A stretch of DNA of 60,308 nucleotides. Origin: Atopobiaceae bacterium. GTDB lineage: Bacteria; Actinomycetota; Coriobacteriia; Coriobacteriales; Atopobiaceae. Below, piece by piece: positions 33,727 through 43,500 of this stretch. The position numbers and the translations under genes were made by a program. The notes under the pieces are model-generated. The model saw only the letters and a program-made list of their open reading frames with translations, was not told where the DNA came from and made no database searches. Positions within the stretch are counted from its first letter, which is position 1. Each line of letters opens with the position of its first letter. The DNA lies in the NCBI GenBank assembly GCA_017459605.1, contig JAFUCQ010000014.1, positions 1 through 60,308 of the forward strand, read 5' to 3'.

Positions 33727-36456
33727 ATGAATGAGTTTGGAATGCATGCATCAGCTGATGCTCACAAAGCTGCAAGTCTGCTGCGAGCGGTCGATGTTCC
33801 ACAGTCATTGCGAGAAGATCTCGAGCTGTTTTTGCGTCTCGTAAGACGTGTGTTGGGCGAGTATAACGCCGAGATGTGCCATGCCTTCGACGAGCTTCTC
33901 GGCCTGATGGTTGATGCGAGCTATGAGTCTGAGGTTATCTCGTTGGATTCGAGTGGTGAATCTGCAGCGCTTGCCCGTGCGGTCGAGATAATCGATAGCT
34001 TTACCGATGAGCAGGCATTGTTGGTCATGCGTTCGTTCGCGGCGTTTTTTCACCTTGCCAACCTTGCTGAAGAGCGCTTTCGCATTGATACCTTGCGTCG
34101 GCGCGAGCGCTCAGAGCAGCTGGGCGGGCAGGCAGAGCCAAGCAACGAACTCGTGAGTGCGTATCGTTCTCTCGTTGAAGAATGTGGGGAGACCTGTGCC
34201 GACGACCTGCTCGAGCGTCTTGAGTTTCGCCCAGTATTTACGGCTCATCCCACCGAGGCACGTCGCAAGGCCATCGAGGGCAAGATACGGCGTATTGCAG
34301 CTCTCGTGGAACAGCGTGCACATCTGGGCGGCATCGAGCTGCTTGAAAATGAGCGCCGTCTTCTCCAAGAGATAGACACTCTCTTTAGGACAAGTCCTAT
34401 CGCACTTAAAAAGCCAACACCCGTACAAGAAGCAGATACCATCATCGAAATCTTTGACAATACCTTGTTTGATATGGTGCCCGAGGTCTATCGTCGTTTT
34501 GATGATTGGCAGCAAGGGGAGCAATCTGGTACGCAAAAGCCGGTCTGCCCTGCTTTTTTTCATCCGGGATCGTGGATTGGCTCTGACCGAGATGGCAATC
34601 CCTTGGTTACGGCGCGGGTGAGCAGGCAGGTGGCAGAGCAGTTTCGCGTTCACATCATCGAAGCGCTTGCCGACAAAACACGCTTCATTGGAACAACACT
34701 CACCCTCGATGCCAGTACCACTCAGCCCTCGCGTCTGCTCATGCGGCTGTGGGGTTCGCAGATTGAGCTCAGCGAAGAGCTGAGTAGTCGAGCGTTGGCA
34801 AGCTCAAACGGCGAGCTACACCGAGCAGTGATGCTCATGATTTCTGAGCGCCTTGATGCCACGCGGCAGCGTACCGCAGACCTCATGTATGCCTCAGTTG
34901 ATGAGTACCTTTCTGATTTGCATGTTGTCCAAGACTCGCTTGCAGATGCAGGTGCGGTGAGAAGTGCGTGGGGCCCTGTCCAAGAGCTTATCTGGCAGGC
35001 GCAGACCTTTGGTTTTCACTTGGTCGAGATGGAGTTTCGTCAGCATTCAGTGGTGCATACACGTGCCCTTGAGGATATTCGCGAGCACGGTTTGCCGCAA
35101 GAAACAGGTGAGCTGTCAGAGATGACCTTAGAGGTGCTCGATACTTTTAGAGCCATCGCCACCATTCAGAAGAGAAATGGTCAGCGCGCCGCTCAGCGCT
35201 ACATTGTGTCATTTACGCGCGCTGCCAGCGACATCCAGCATGTCTATGAGCTTGCACGCATGGCTTTTGCGCGTGAGGCAGACGTGCCCGAACTCAGTGT
35301 TATCCCCCTCTTTGAGCAGCTCGAAGACCTGCAAGCAGCGGTCTCAATTCTTGATGATATGCTCGAAATCCCAGAAGTCCAAAAGCGACTTGACCATAAT
35401 GGACGTCAGCTTGAAGTGATGCTGGGCTACTCCGATTCATCCAAGGATGCAGGTCCTACCTCAGCAACGCTGGCACTACACGATGCAAGTGCAGCGATTG
35501 CAGCGTGGGCTCAGCGAAACAACATTGATCTTACCCTCATGCACGGTCGAGGTGGCGCCGTTGGGCGCGGGGGAGGCCCTGCCAATCATGCTGTCTTGGC
35601 GCAGCCAGCAGGATCGGTCAACGCACGTTTCAAGCTTACCGAGCAGGGCGAAGTCATCTTTGCTCGCTACGGAGATCCTACGTTGGCTCGCCGCCATATT
35701 GAGTCGGTCGCTGCAGCAACGCTTTTGCAATCAGCACCGAGCATTGAGCAAAGGAACAGCGAGGCTGCCGAGCGTTATGCTCACATGGCGCATGCACTCG
35801 ACACCCAGTCGCGCCTCAGCTATAAACGCCTCCTTGAGCAGGACGGTTTTGCTGAGTGGTTCTCGCAAGTCACGCCATTAGCAGAGCTTGGTCTTTTGCC
35901 CATTGGTTCTCGTCCAGCAAAGCGCGGACTGGGAGCACAATCGCTCGACGATTTGCGCTCGATTCCTTGGGTCTTTGCGTGGTCGCAGGCCCGTGTGAAT
36001 TTGGCTGCGTGGTATGGCTTGGGAACTGCCTGTGAACAGCTGTCAGACCTTGAGATGCTTCGACAGGCATACGCAGAGTGGCCCTTGTTTACCACGTTTA
36101 TCGACAATATCGAGATGTCGCTTGCAAAAACCGACACCCGCATTGCATCCATGTATTTAGCACTCGCAGAGCGAGACGACCTTGCCACGATGGTAATCGA
36201 CGAACTCGAGCTCACAAAGAAGTGGGTGCTTGCCATCGTAGACGGAAGTTGGCCACTTCAAAACAGGCGTGTGCTGGGACCAGTCGTAAGAGCTCGCCTG
36301 CCCTTTGTAAACGCTTTGTCGCTTACGCAAGTGCGTGCCCTGCGTCAGCTGAGAGCTGCTTCTCAAAACATGAGTGAGCAAGAGCTTCAGGACAGAATCT
36401 ATCTCATTTTAAGTACCGTTTCTGGAGTAGCTGCAGGCTTGCAAAACACGGGATAA
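33727..36456 (+). CDS. ppc: Phosphoenolpyruvate carboxylase
   Basis: The enzyme fixes bicarbonate on PEP to give oxaloacetate. The product is 909 residues. The catalytic signature FRPVFTAHPTEARRKA is near residue 175, GSWIGSDRDGNP near 285, and LMHGRGGAVGRGGGP near 605-615 with the second catalytic His. The usual C-terminus QNTG is intact. The ATG at 33727 has AGAGGA upstream; the frame extends much further upstream but without a ribosome site and overlapping the divergent flippase gene. Full length and motifs indicate a working enzyme. Confidence 0.96.
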   Translation: MNEFGMHASADAHKAASLLRAVDVPQSLREDLELFLRLVRRVLGEYNAEMCHAFDELLGLMVDASYESEVISLDSSGESAALARAVEIIDSFTDEQALLVMRSFAAFFHLANLAEERFRIDTLRRRERSEQLGGQAEPSNELVSAYRSLVEECGETCADDLLERLEFRPVFTAHPTEARRKAIEGKIRRIAALVEQRAHLGGIELLENERRLLQEIDTLFRTSPIALKKPTPVQEADTIIEIFDNTLFDMVPEVYRRFDDWQQGEQSGTQKPVCPAFFHPGSWIGSDRDGNPLVTARVSRQVAEQFRVHIIEALADKTRFIGTTLTLDASTTQPSRLLMRLWGSQIELSEELSSRALASSNGELHRAVMLMISERLDATRQRTADLMYASVDEYLSDLHVVQDSLADAGAVRSAWGPVQELIWQAQTFGFHLVEMEFRQHSVVHTRALEDIREHGLPQETGELSEMTLEVLDTFRAIATIQKRNGQRAAQRYIVSFTRAASDIQHVYELARMAFAREADVPELSVIPLFEQLEDLQAAVSILDDMLEIPEVQKRLDHNGRQLEVMLGYSDSSKDAGPTSATLALHDASAAIAAWAQRNNIDLTLMHGRGGAVGRGGGPANHAVLAQPAGSVNARFKLTEQGEVIFARYGDPTLARRHIESVAAATLLQSAPSIEQRNSEAAERYAHMAHALDTQSRLSYKRLLEQDGFAEWFSQVTPLAELGLLPIGSRPAKRGLGAQSLDDLRSIPWVFAWSQARVNLAAWYGLGTACEQLSDLEMLRQAYAEWPLFTTFIDNIEMSLAKTDTRIASMYLALAERDDLATMVIDELELTKKWVLAIVDGSWPLQNRRVLGPVVRARLPFVNALSLTQVRALRQLRAASQNMSEQELQDRIYLILSTVSGVAAGLQNTG

Positions 36457-36643
36457 GGCCTGTTTGAAGCATCTGACATGCTAGTTAATGCGCCGAAACA
36501 TGCCGTTAATCGAATACTTGATGCGAATCTGTTCCCAAAGTAACAAAATGCTTCTATTGAGGTAGTGATACTGAGGAGAGATGACAATACCGCATTATCA
36601 AAACGGCGTCTCATACAGGGACGCCACGGGGAAAGGATTACCT

Positions 36644-37825
36644 ATGAGTAACTTGACGCGCAGGAACTTTATTGGCGTAAGCGGCGCCACCATTGCAGCA
36701 ATGGGTCTGGCTGGCTGCGGCGGCGGTGGAAACGCTACTACCGAGGCATCCGGTTCTGCTGCTGAGGCATCCGCAAGCTCCAGCGCTGTGTCTGACGCCA
36801 CGGGCGCCATTGACGCTGCCATCATCGAGGCTGGCAAGCAAGACGGTGAGCTGATTGTTTACGGTTCCTGCGAAGAGGACCACGTAGCTGCTTGTGTTAA
36901 CAAGTTTGTGCAGCTCTATGGCATTGACACGCAGTTCCAGCGCCTCTCCACGGGCGAAGTTGAGTCCAAGATTGAAGAAGAAAACGGCAATCCGTCTGCA
37001 GACGTCTGGTTTGGTGGCACCACCGATCCTTACAACGTTGCCGTTACCAAGGGCCTGCTCGAGGCCTACGAGGCAAAGAACGCTACCAACCTCATCAGCG
37101 ACATGTATCGCGATCCCGATGGCCAGTGGTATGGCATCTACAAGGGCATTCTCGGCTTCTTTGTCAACAAAGAAGAGCTTGAGCGCTTGGGCCTTGACGC
37201 TCCGCAGGACTGGGATGACCTTCTCGACGAGAAGTACAAGGGTCTCATTTGGCTGTCCAACTACAACACCGCTGGCACCGCCAAGCTCGTTGTGAACACC
37301 ATGATTCAGATGAAAGGTCACGATGAGGGCATCCAGTACCTCGTTGACCTCGACAAGAACATTGCCGTTTACACCAAGAGTGGCTCTGGCCCGTCCAAGA
37401 ATGTTGGTTCGGGCGAGTGCGTCATTGGCATTGGCTTCCTTCACGACGCCATCTTCCAGATTGCAGACAACGGCTATGACAACATCGAGCTGATTCTGCC
37501 CAAGTCGGGCACCTCGTTTGAGGTTGGCGCTACCGCAATCTTCAAGGGCTGCAAGCACCCCAACGCAGCGAAGCTCTGGATTGAGTATGCACTCACGCCT
37601 GACTGCGTCGAGCGTGCAGCAGAGGCTGGTGCCTATCAGTTCCTCGTCATCAACAACGCAAGACAGCCCGAGCTCGCAACCGAGTTTGGTCTCGACATGA
37701 ACAACACCATCGATTACGACTTCGAGGATGCAAAGAACAACACCGAGACCTACATCGAGGAAGTCATGCAGGCACTCGCAGCCGGTGGTGCCGATACGGG
37801 CGAGGATCGCTTCCAGACAGAGTAA
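36644..37825 (+). CDS. ABC transporter substrate-binding lipoprotein, ferric-iron/FbpA type (Tat signal)
   Basis: This 393-residue binding protein begins MSNLTRRNFIGVSGATIAAM with lipobox LAGC (Cys25), a twin-arginine lipoprotein signal. A Ser/Ala linker follows. The mature domain shows LIVYGSCEEDHVAACVNKF, PSADVWFGGTTDP and GSGPSKNVGSGECVIGIGF, typical of the FbpA/AfuA cluster, which also includes phosphonate and thiamine binders. With the following fused permease and ATPase it forms a complete importer. Iron is the likeliest substrate but no iron-box operator was recognised. Confidence 0.85.
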   Translation: MSNLTRRNFIGVSGATIAAMGLAGCGGGGNATTEASGSAAEASASSSAVSDATGAIDAAIIEAGKQDGELIVYGSCEEDHVAACVNKFVQLYGIDTQFQRLSTGEVESKIEEENGNPSADVWFGGTTDPYNVAVTKGLLEAYEAKNATNLISDMYRDPDGQWYGIYKGILGFFVNKEELERLGLDAPQDWDDLLDEKYKGLIWLSNYNTAGTAKLVVNTMIQMKGHDEGIQYLVDLDKNIAVYTKSGSGPSKNVGSGECVIGIGFLHDAIFQIADNGYDNIELILPKSGTSFEVGATAIFKGCKHPNAAKLWIEYALTPDCVERAAEAGAYQFLVINNARQPELATEFGLDMNNTIDYDFEDAKNNTETYIEEVMQALAAGGADTGEDRFQTE

Positions 37826-37876
37826 GGCGGAGCGCAACAACTCAGCCCCTTGTCACCTTTGAGGTAGTTTGAGTCT

Positions 37877-37914
37877 CGAGCCGGGTGTTGGGTGGTGTTC
37901 CAACGCCCGGCTCG
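37877..37914. terminator. Hairpin after the binding-protein gene
   Basis: CGAGCCGGGTGTTGG and CCAACGCCCGGCTCG form a near-perfect 15-bp stem (one internal mismatch) around an 8-nt loop, followed by TTGTATGGTTT. It probably lowers transcription into the permease and ATPase genes relative to the binding protein. Confidence 0.7.
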
Positions 37915-37938
37915 TTGTATGGTTTGCTTGCATGCCCA

Positions 37939-37983
37939 CAGCTCGTACAGCTCGTACGGCTCGTACCCGCCCGTACAGCTCGT
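37939..37983. repeat. CAGCTCGTA 9-bp tandem repeats
   Basis: About five imperfect units of CAGCTCGTA lie between the hairpin and the permease gene. No gene is seen in this 220-bp gap. Confidence 0.7.
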
Positions 37984-38047
37984 TTCACCTTTGGCTGCAT
38001 CGCTGTTCTGTTCGCCAATCGCTTTGAGTTAGGAGGGAGTCTCGTAT

Positions 38048-39763
38048 ATGGCACGCTCCAGAAGCGCTGAGCTCGACCGCAAAAAGCTCTTTGCCGATCC
38101 AATTCTCATTGGAACCATCGTCGTTCTCATCGCATTTCTCACCCTGTTTATCCTGTATCCCTTAGCTGTCCTCATGGTTGACAGTTTTATTACCGAAGAG
38201 GGCCCCACCTTATCGATTTTCCAGCGTGTTCTTGCCATGCCCAACTTCCGAACGGCCATTGCGAACACGCTCAAAGTGGGATTTTTGGTAGGTGTTCTCT
38301 CGACACTCGTTGGTTTGCTCTTTGCCTATGTCGAGGAGTACGTACAGCTCAAGACCAAGGTGATGGATGGTCTGTTCAAAGTGGTGTCGATGCTTCCGGT
38401 TGTCTCGCCACCCTTTGTGTTGTCACTGTCTGTCATCATGCTTTTTGGTCGTGCTGGCATTATTACGCGCCACCTGTTGGGCATTCCCGACAACAACGTG
38501 TACGGCTTTTGGGGCATCACCTTGGTGCAAACGCTCACCTTTTTCCCGGTGTGCTACATGATGTTCAAAGGTCTGCTCAAAAACATCGATCCATCGCTCG
38601 AAGAGGCTGCTCGTGATATGGGCGCTAGTCGCTGGAAGGTCTTTACGAGTGTTACCTTCCCGCTTATTTTGCCTGGTCTGGGCAATGCGTTTCTCGTGAC
38701 CTTTATCGAGTCGATTGCAGACTTTGCCAACCCCATGATTATCGGTGGTTCCTACGATACCCTTGCAACCTCGATTTACTTGCAAATTACCGGTGCATAC
38801 GACAAAGACGGTGCCGCAGCAATGGCGGTGGTCTTGCTCGTCATCACCTTGATTATGTTTGTCGTTCAAAAGTATGTGCTCGAGGCGCGCTCTACAGCAA
38901 CGCTGACCGGCAAAGCTAGTCGTGCGCGTATGCTCATTACGGATAACTCCGTGCGCATTCCTCTTGCAACCATTTGTTTGCTCATTGCCATCTTTGTTGT
39001 GGGCATGTACATTTGCGTGCCCTTTGGAGCACTGTTCAAGACGTGGGGACGCGACTTTACCCTGACTACCAAGTGGTTTGAGCAAATCTTCACTCGACAG
39101 CAGGGCTTCAAGGCCTTCCAAGACTCCTTTATTTTGTCTCTGATTGCAAGCCCCATAACAGCGCTGCTTTCCATGATTATTTCCTACCTTGTGGTCAAAC
39201 GAAACTTCAAGAGCAAAGGCTTTATCGAGGCGGTCTCGATGCTTGCTATGGCAGTTCCGGGCACCGTTTTGGGCGTGGGATACATCCGCGGTTTTTCGGG
39301 TGGGCTGTTTGGTTCGGGCATTTTACAGGGACTCTACGGAACGGGCATTATCTTGGTGATTGTCTTTATTGTGCGCTCGCTTCCCACTGGAACCCGAAGC
39401 GGCATTTCGGCGCTGCGCCAGATTGACAAGTCCATTGAAGAGTCGGCCTATGACATGGGAGCAAACAGCTTCGAGGTTTTCATGACAGTGACCCTGCCAC
39501 TTATTAAGGACTCGTTCTTGAGTGGTCTTGTCACCGCGTTTGTCCGCTCAATCACGGCAATCTCTGCCATCATCTTGCTGGTAACGCCGCGCTACCTGCT
39601 CATTACTGTACGCATTAACGAGCTTGCCGAGAAGGGAGCCTACGGCTCTGCCTGCGCGTTTGCCACCATTCTTATCATCATTACCTATGGCGCCGTATTG
39701 CTGATGAACTTCTTCATCAAGCGCTTTGGAACAAGCCGCGCCTTTGTCGAAGAGGAGGACTAA
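38048..39763 (+). CDS. Ferric-type ABC transporter permease, fused two-domain (FbpB type)
   Basis: This 571-residue permease has about twelve membrane helices in two homologous halves. Two cytoplasmic coupling loops are seen: EAARDMGASRWKVFTSVTFP in the first half and EESAYDMGANSFEVFMTVTL in the second, the duplicated arrangement of FbpB/AfuB/SfuB. The start at 38048 follows TAGGAGG. It is three bases upstream of the ATPase gene, so both subunits share a transcript. Confidence 0.9.
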   Translation: MARSRSAELDRKKLFADPILIGTIVVLIAFLTLFILYPLAVLMVDSFITEEGPTLSIFQRVLAMPNFRTAIANTLKVGFLVGVLSTLVGLLFAYVEEYVQLKTKVMDGLFKVVSMLPVVSPPFVLSLSVIMLFGRAGIITRHLLGIPDNNVYGFWGITLVQTLTFFPVCYMMFKGLLKNIDPSLEEAARDMGASRWKVFTSVTFPLILPGLGNAFLVTFIESIADFANPMIIGGSYDTLATSIYLQITGAYDKDGAAAMAVVLLVITLIMFVVQKYVLEARSTATLTGKASRARMLITDNSVRIPLATICLLIAIFVVGMYICVPFGALFKTWGRDFTLTTKWFEQIFTRQQGFKAFQDSFILSLIASPITALLSMIISYLVVKRNFKSKGFIEAVSMLAMAVPGTVLGVGYIRGFSGGLFGSGILQGLYGTGIILVIVFIVRSLPTGTRSGISALRQIDKSIEESAYDMGANSFEVFMTVTLPLIKDSFLSGLVTAFVRSITAISAIILLVTPRYLLITVRINELAEKGAYGSACAFATILIIITYGAVLLMNFFIKRFGTSRAFVEEED

Positions 39764-39766
39764 GCA

Positions 39767-40870
39767 ATGGCCACAGAACAAAAAGGCGTCCGTCTTGAGC
39801 ATGTGTCCAAGATTTACCAAGACCCCAAAACAAAGAAAGACTTTTACGCAGTTCACGATGCCAACGTTAACATTGAGCCAGGTAGTTTTGTAACCCTGCT
39901 CGGTCCTTCGGGCTGTGGCAAAACTACGATTTTGCGTATGATTGCCGGTTTTGAAAGCCCTGACGAGGGTGAGATTTATCTGGGTGATGAGCCTATCAAC
40001 GAGCTCACGCCAAACAAGCGCGACACCGCCATGGTGTTTCAGAGCTACGCCTTGTTGCCTCACTACAACATCTTTGACAATGTTGCTTATGGCTTGAAGC
40101 TGCGCAATATGGACAAAGAAATCATTCGCGAGAAGGTTATTCGCATTTTGGGACTCGTGGGCCTCGAAGGCATGGAAGCCCGCATGACCAATCAGCTCTC
40201 GGGTGGCCAGCAGCAGCGTGTGGCGCTTGCTCGCGCGCTGGTTATTGAGCCGGGCGTGTTGCTCTTTGACGAGCCACTCTCAAATCTCGACGCCAAGCTT
40301 CGTGTGGATATGAGAAACGAGATTCGTCGCATCCAGCAAGAGGCAGGCATTACCGCCATCTACGTTACGCATGACCAGTCAGAAGCTATGGCTATGTCTG
40401 ACGAAATCATCATTATGAAAAAGGGTCTTGTGGCACAGATTGGAGATCCCCACACGGTTTACTACAAGCCCGCAGATGAGTTTGTTGCAGACTTCATTGG
40501 CGAGTCGAACTTCTTGCGCGGAAACCTCACTGCCAAGGATGGCGCATCGGGCGTGGTTACGGTTGAGGGCAACAGCATTGAGGTATCGAGTGTTGATGAC
40601 GACGTGTCGGTAGGGGATACCTGCTCGCTCGTCTTGCGTCCCGAAGCTGCGGTGTTGGCAGATGAAGGTGTACTGCCCGCCAAGGTCATCTTGAGTCGCT
40701 TTATGGGTCACTACCAAAACTACCACGTGATGGTGGGCGATACCCTCATCAAGATTACCGACTTCAATCCCAAGAATCACAAGATCTACGACGTTGGCGA
40801 CGATGCCTTTGTTGCCTTTACCAAAGATGACGTTCACATCCTGCCAACGACTGGCGAGAAAACCGCATAA
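39767..40870 (+). CDS. ABC transporter ATPase, FbpC/PotA type
   Basis: This 367-residue ATPase energises the upstream permease. Walker A is GPSGCGKTT, the Q-loop VFQSYALLPHYNIFDN, the signature LSGGQQQR, Walker B VLLFDEPLSNLDAKL, and the H-loop YVTHDQSEAM. A C-terminal TOBE-type regulatory domain (from about 240) includes SLVLRPEAAVL. The family handles Fe(III), polyamines, sulfate or maltose; context with an FbpA-like binding protein and FbpB-like permease suggests iron. Confidence 0.93.
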   Translation: MATEQKGVRLEHVSKIYQDPKTKKDFYAVHDANVNIEPGSFVTLLGPSGCGKTTILRMIAGFESPDEGEIYLGDEPINELTPNKRDTAMVFQSYALLPHYNIFDNVAYGLKLRNMDKEIIREKVIRILGLVGLEGMEARMTNQLSGGQQQRVALARALVIEPGVLLFDEPLSNLDAKLRVDMRNEIRRIQQEAGITAIYVTHDQSEAMAMSDEIIIMKKGLVAQIGDPHTVYYKPADEFVADFIGESNFLRGNLTAKDGASGVVTVEGNSIEVSSVDDDVSVGDTCSLVLRPEAAVLADEGVLPAKVILSRFMGHYQNYHVMVGDTLIKITDFNPKNHKIYDVGDDAFVAFTKDDVHILPTTGEKTA

Positions 40871-40894
40871 GGTGCGGAGGAAGTCAATTAACGT

Positions 40895-41779
40895 ATGCCA
40901 CACTGGCTGATAGTTGTTGTCATACTGTCGCTTATATCCCTCGCTACTTGGATAGCCACCCCATGGCTGCTCAAGCGGCGAGGGGTTTATGTTGCTTGGA
41001 AAACAAAGTTTGGCCCCGCATTTGTGTTTGAGACGGAAGATGAGGACAAGACCGCTGTTCGGGTGCTCAATGTGGGTGGAACTTTTCAGTCGATGAGCTA
41101 TACAAGCGATGAGCTGTGGTGTGTGCCAGTGTGTCTGTATCATCGCCTCATGGCACGAGAGATAGAGCGCGCCAAAAAGCGCAGAGGCATGCAGCAGCCA
41201 GAGACAGCTGATGCACGGCAGCCAGAGACAGCTGATGCACGGCAGCCAGAGACAGCTGATGCACGGCAGCCGTTTCGCATTCTGGTGCTCGGCGGCGGGG
41301 GATACTCGCTGCCAAAATACCTGATTGCTGCCTACGATGATATTCACGTTGATGTGGTCGAGATTGATCCGGCGATGACGCAGCTTGCGCACAAACATTT
41401 TGGTCTCGACCGCCTTGTTAAAGAGTATGGCTTGGAAGAATCGGGACGTCTGGGACTGATTTGCGATGATGCCATGAGTTATCTTGCGAGCTGTCAAAGC
41501 TCATACGATGTTATCGTCAACGATGCGTTTTCGCGCAAAAAGCCCCTGCAGCAGCTCTTGCAAAGTGACGGTATGTCGCTTATTCAGAAACATTTGCTGG
41601 CAGATGGAATCTATCTTGCCAATGTAATGTGTCCGCTCGAGGGAAAAGGCTCAGAGCTTCTCGATCAAGCACGCGCAGCGTGTGAGCCCTATTTTGACGA
41701 GATTCGTGTACTTGCAGCAAATCCTGAAAATCCCACGAAGCCCGAAACCAACGTCCTCGTCGCAACACTGCCTCAGTGA
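40895..41779 (+). CDS. Spermidine-synthase-fold protein with N-terminal membrane helix
   Basis: The product is 294 aa. Residues 5-25 form a membrane helix (IVVVILSLISLATWIA). The rest is a Rossmann methyltransferase/spermidine synthase fold: ILVLGGGGYSLPKYLI (cofactor loop), VDVVEIDPAMTQLAHKHF and YDVIVNDAFS. Three 8-residue copies of QPETADAR sit just before the cofactor loop. The spermidine-synthase aspartates are not clearly conserved, so the substrate is unknown. It follows the ABC ATPase by 24 bp and is probably co-transcribed. Confidence 0.7.
   Translation: MPHWLIVVVILSLISLATWIATPWLLKRRGVYVAWKTKFGPAFVFETEDEDKTAVRVLNVGGTFQSMSYTSDELWCVPVCLYHRLMAREIERAKKRRGMQQPETADARQPETADARQPETADARQPFRILVLGGGGYSLPKYLIAAYDDIHVDVVEIDPAMTQLAHKHFGLDRLVKEYGLEESGRLGLICDDAMSYLASCQSSYDVIVNDAFSRKKPLQQLLQSDGMSLIQKHLLADGIYLANVMCPLEGKGSELLDQARAACEPYFDEIRVLAANPENPTKPETNVLVATLPQ
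41195..41266 (+). repeat. 24-bp in-frame coding repeat, three identical units
   Basis: Units 41195-41218, 41219-41242 and 41243-41266 each encode Gln-Pro-Glu-Thr-Ala-Asp-Ala-Arg. They are identical at DNA level, implying recent expansion. Confidence 0.95.
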
Positions 41780-41877
41780 GGTAAGATGGACAAGTAATTA
41801 CCAAGCATACACACGGCGAATGATTCAAGAGCCAATGGTTGGGGGGCTGCTTGTGCCCTTTCTTATCAGGAGGATTC

Positions 41878-43401
41878 ATGACATACGAGAACAGCACAAC
41901 ACAGGCACTCGAACAGCTCGATACCTTTGAGCAGCTCAGATTTGCGCTCAATTACGCCATTACAACCATTGTAACGAACGGTGAGATTTCAGATCCTCCC
42001 TTGGCAACTGAACCCCGCGGAGAGGCGCTTGCCACACTCGAGACTGAGCTTCATAAGCTCATGTGTGCACCAGAAATTGCCAGCGTTTTGGATACGCTCA
42101 CCGAGGCAGCCGAGCAGGGATTGCTCGATGAGCGACGCCAAGCACAGCTGCGCATTGTCAAGCGAGACCGCGCCGAGTTTCTCGACCTTCCTGCAGATGA
42201 AGCAGCAGACTTTGCTCGCCTGACCAACGAAGCAACACAGGTGTGGATGCGTGCAAAGCGCAATAACGACTGGGCATCGTTTGAGCCATTCTTGGAGCGC
42301 ATTGTCGAGAGCATGAAGCGTCTCGCGGCATACAAAAACGCGAGCGCTGACCCGTACGATGTATGGCTCAACGAGTATGAATACGGCTCCACGCGACCCA
42401 TGTATGACCAGCTGTTTAGTGACATCAAAGATTGCGTTGTGCCTTTGGTGGCAGACATTCAAAAGAAGGGTTGGCAGCCAAGTCGAGCTTGTCTCGAGGG
42501 TCACTATGCTCATGATGCTCAGATGGCGTTTGCCCATGATTTGTTGGTGCTTGAGGGACTTAACATGGATGCTCTCGTTGTTGCTGAGAGTGAGCACCCC
42601 TTCTCAGAGGGCCTCGTGTCTCAATGTGGTTACGTGACAACACACGTTAACGAGAATGATGTTGTCTCAAGCCTCTATTCGGTGCTCCACGAGGGCGGTC
42701 ATGCTTCGTATTCTCAAGGTGTCAACCCTGAGCTCGACTATTGTTCGCTCGGCGGGGGTAGCTCCATGGGCATCCATGAGTCGCAGTCGCGCTTCTTTGA
42801 AAACTATGTGGGTCGCAACGAGGCATTTGTGCCCCATTTGCTTGCTTTGCTTGAGAAGCATTTCCCCGGTCATTTTGCGCAGGTCGACCCGCATGACTTC
42901 TTTCTTGCTGTCAACCGTGCCGAGCCGTCGCTCATTCGTACTGAGGCCGACGAGCTCACCTATCCCTTGCATGTGTTGATTCGCTACGAGATTGAGCAGC
43001 TAGTGTTTTCGGGCGAGGCTCAGGTGAGCGACATCCCGCGCCTGTGGTCTGAGCGCTACAAGAGCTACCTTGGCGTTGATGTGCCCGATGTGAGCTCGGG
43101 TCCGCTACAGGATATGCACTGGTCAGATGGTATGTTTGGCTACTTCCCAACCTACGTATTGGGAAGCGCTTATGGCACTCAGTTCTTGGATGCTATGAAA
43201 TCAGATGGGGTGGACTTTGATGGGCTTGTTGCTCGGGGAGATTTGGCTCCCATTCGGGCATGGCTTGGCGAGAAAATCTGGCAGCATGGACGCTCAAAAG
43301 ACCCTGCACAACTTGTGCTCGACGCCACTGGCTCTGCTTTCGACTCGAGCCATTACACACGCTACCTCGAGCAAAAGTTCAGCAGCATCTACAATCTTTA
43401 G
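41878..43401 (+). CDS. M32 family (Taq-type) metallocarboxypeptidase
   Basis: This 507-residue cytoplasmic zinc carboxypeptidase removes C-terminal amino acids from peptides. The zinc motif HEGGH is near residue 272 (VLHEGGHASYSQGV). A second glutamate ligand is expected in GIHESQSRFFENYVGRN, where GxHESQSR is the M32 signature. LIRTEADELTYPLHVLIRYE and GDLAPIRAWLGEKIW are further family stretches. The start at 41878 has CAGGAGG upstream; an earlier in-frame start is not favoured. It may process peptides taken up by the opp system. Confidence 0.93.
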   Translation: MTYENSTTQALEQLDTFEQLRFALNYAITTIVTNGEISDPPLATEPRGEALATLETELHKLMCAPEIASVLDTLTEAAEQGLLDERRQAQLRIVKRDRAEFLDLPADEAADFARLTNEATQVWMRAKRNNDWASFEPFLERIVESMKRLAAYKNASADPYDVWLNEYEYGSTRPMYDQLFSDIKDCVVPLVADIQKKGWQPSRACLEGHYAHDAQMAFAHDLLVLEGLNMDALVVAESEHPFSEGLVSQCGYVTTHVNENDVVSSLYSVLHEGGHASYSQGVNPELDYCSLGGGSSMGIHESQSRFFENYVGRNEAFVPHLLALLEKHFPGHFAQVDPHDFFLAVNRAEPSLIRTEADELTYPLHVLIRYEIEQLVFSGEAQVSDIPRLWSERYKSYLGVDVPDVSSGPLQDMHWSDGMFGYFPTYVLGSAYGTQFLDAMKSDGVDFDGLVARGDLAPIRAWLGEKIWQHGRSKDPAQLVLDATGSAFDSSHYTRYLEQKFSSIYNL

Positions 43402-43456
43402 CGCGGTTTTTTGTGCTCGGGATACAAAGCAGCATCTCTCAAATCGAATCTCTCAT

Positions 43457-43494
43457 CCCTAATCCCTAATCCCTAATATGTGTCATTAGGGAGG
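43457..43494 (+). promoter_or_regulatory. CCCTAAT triple repeat able to sequester a ribosome-binding site
   Basis: Three tandem CCCTAAT units (43457, 43464, 43471) precede ATTAGGG at 43485-43491, which overlaps the ribosome site GGGAGG (43489-43494). Any unit could pair with ATTAGGG; the last gives a 7-bp stem with a 7-nt loop. This would mask the start at 43501. Confidence 0.5.
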
Positions 43495-43500
43495 TATGTC

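Noticed and set aside
36638-37840. 400-codon minus-strand frame
   Set aside because: Shadow of the ferric-type binding protein; Val/Leu/Gly-rich antisense composition and no start signal.
40379-41497. 372-codon minus-strand frame with LWLPCISC repeats
   Set aside because: Antisense of the ABC ATPase and spermidine-synthase-like genes; the apparent peptide repeat is the antisense of the 24-bp coding triplication.
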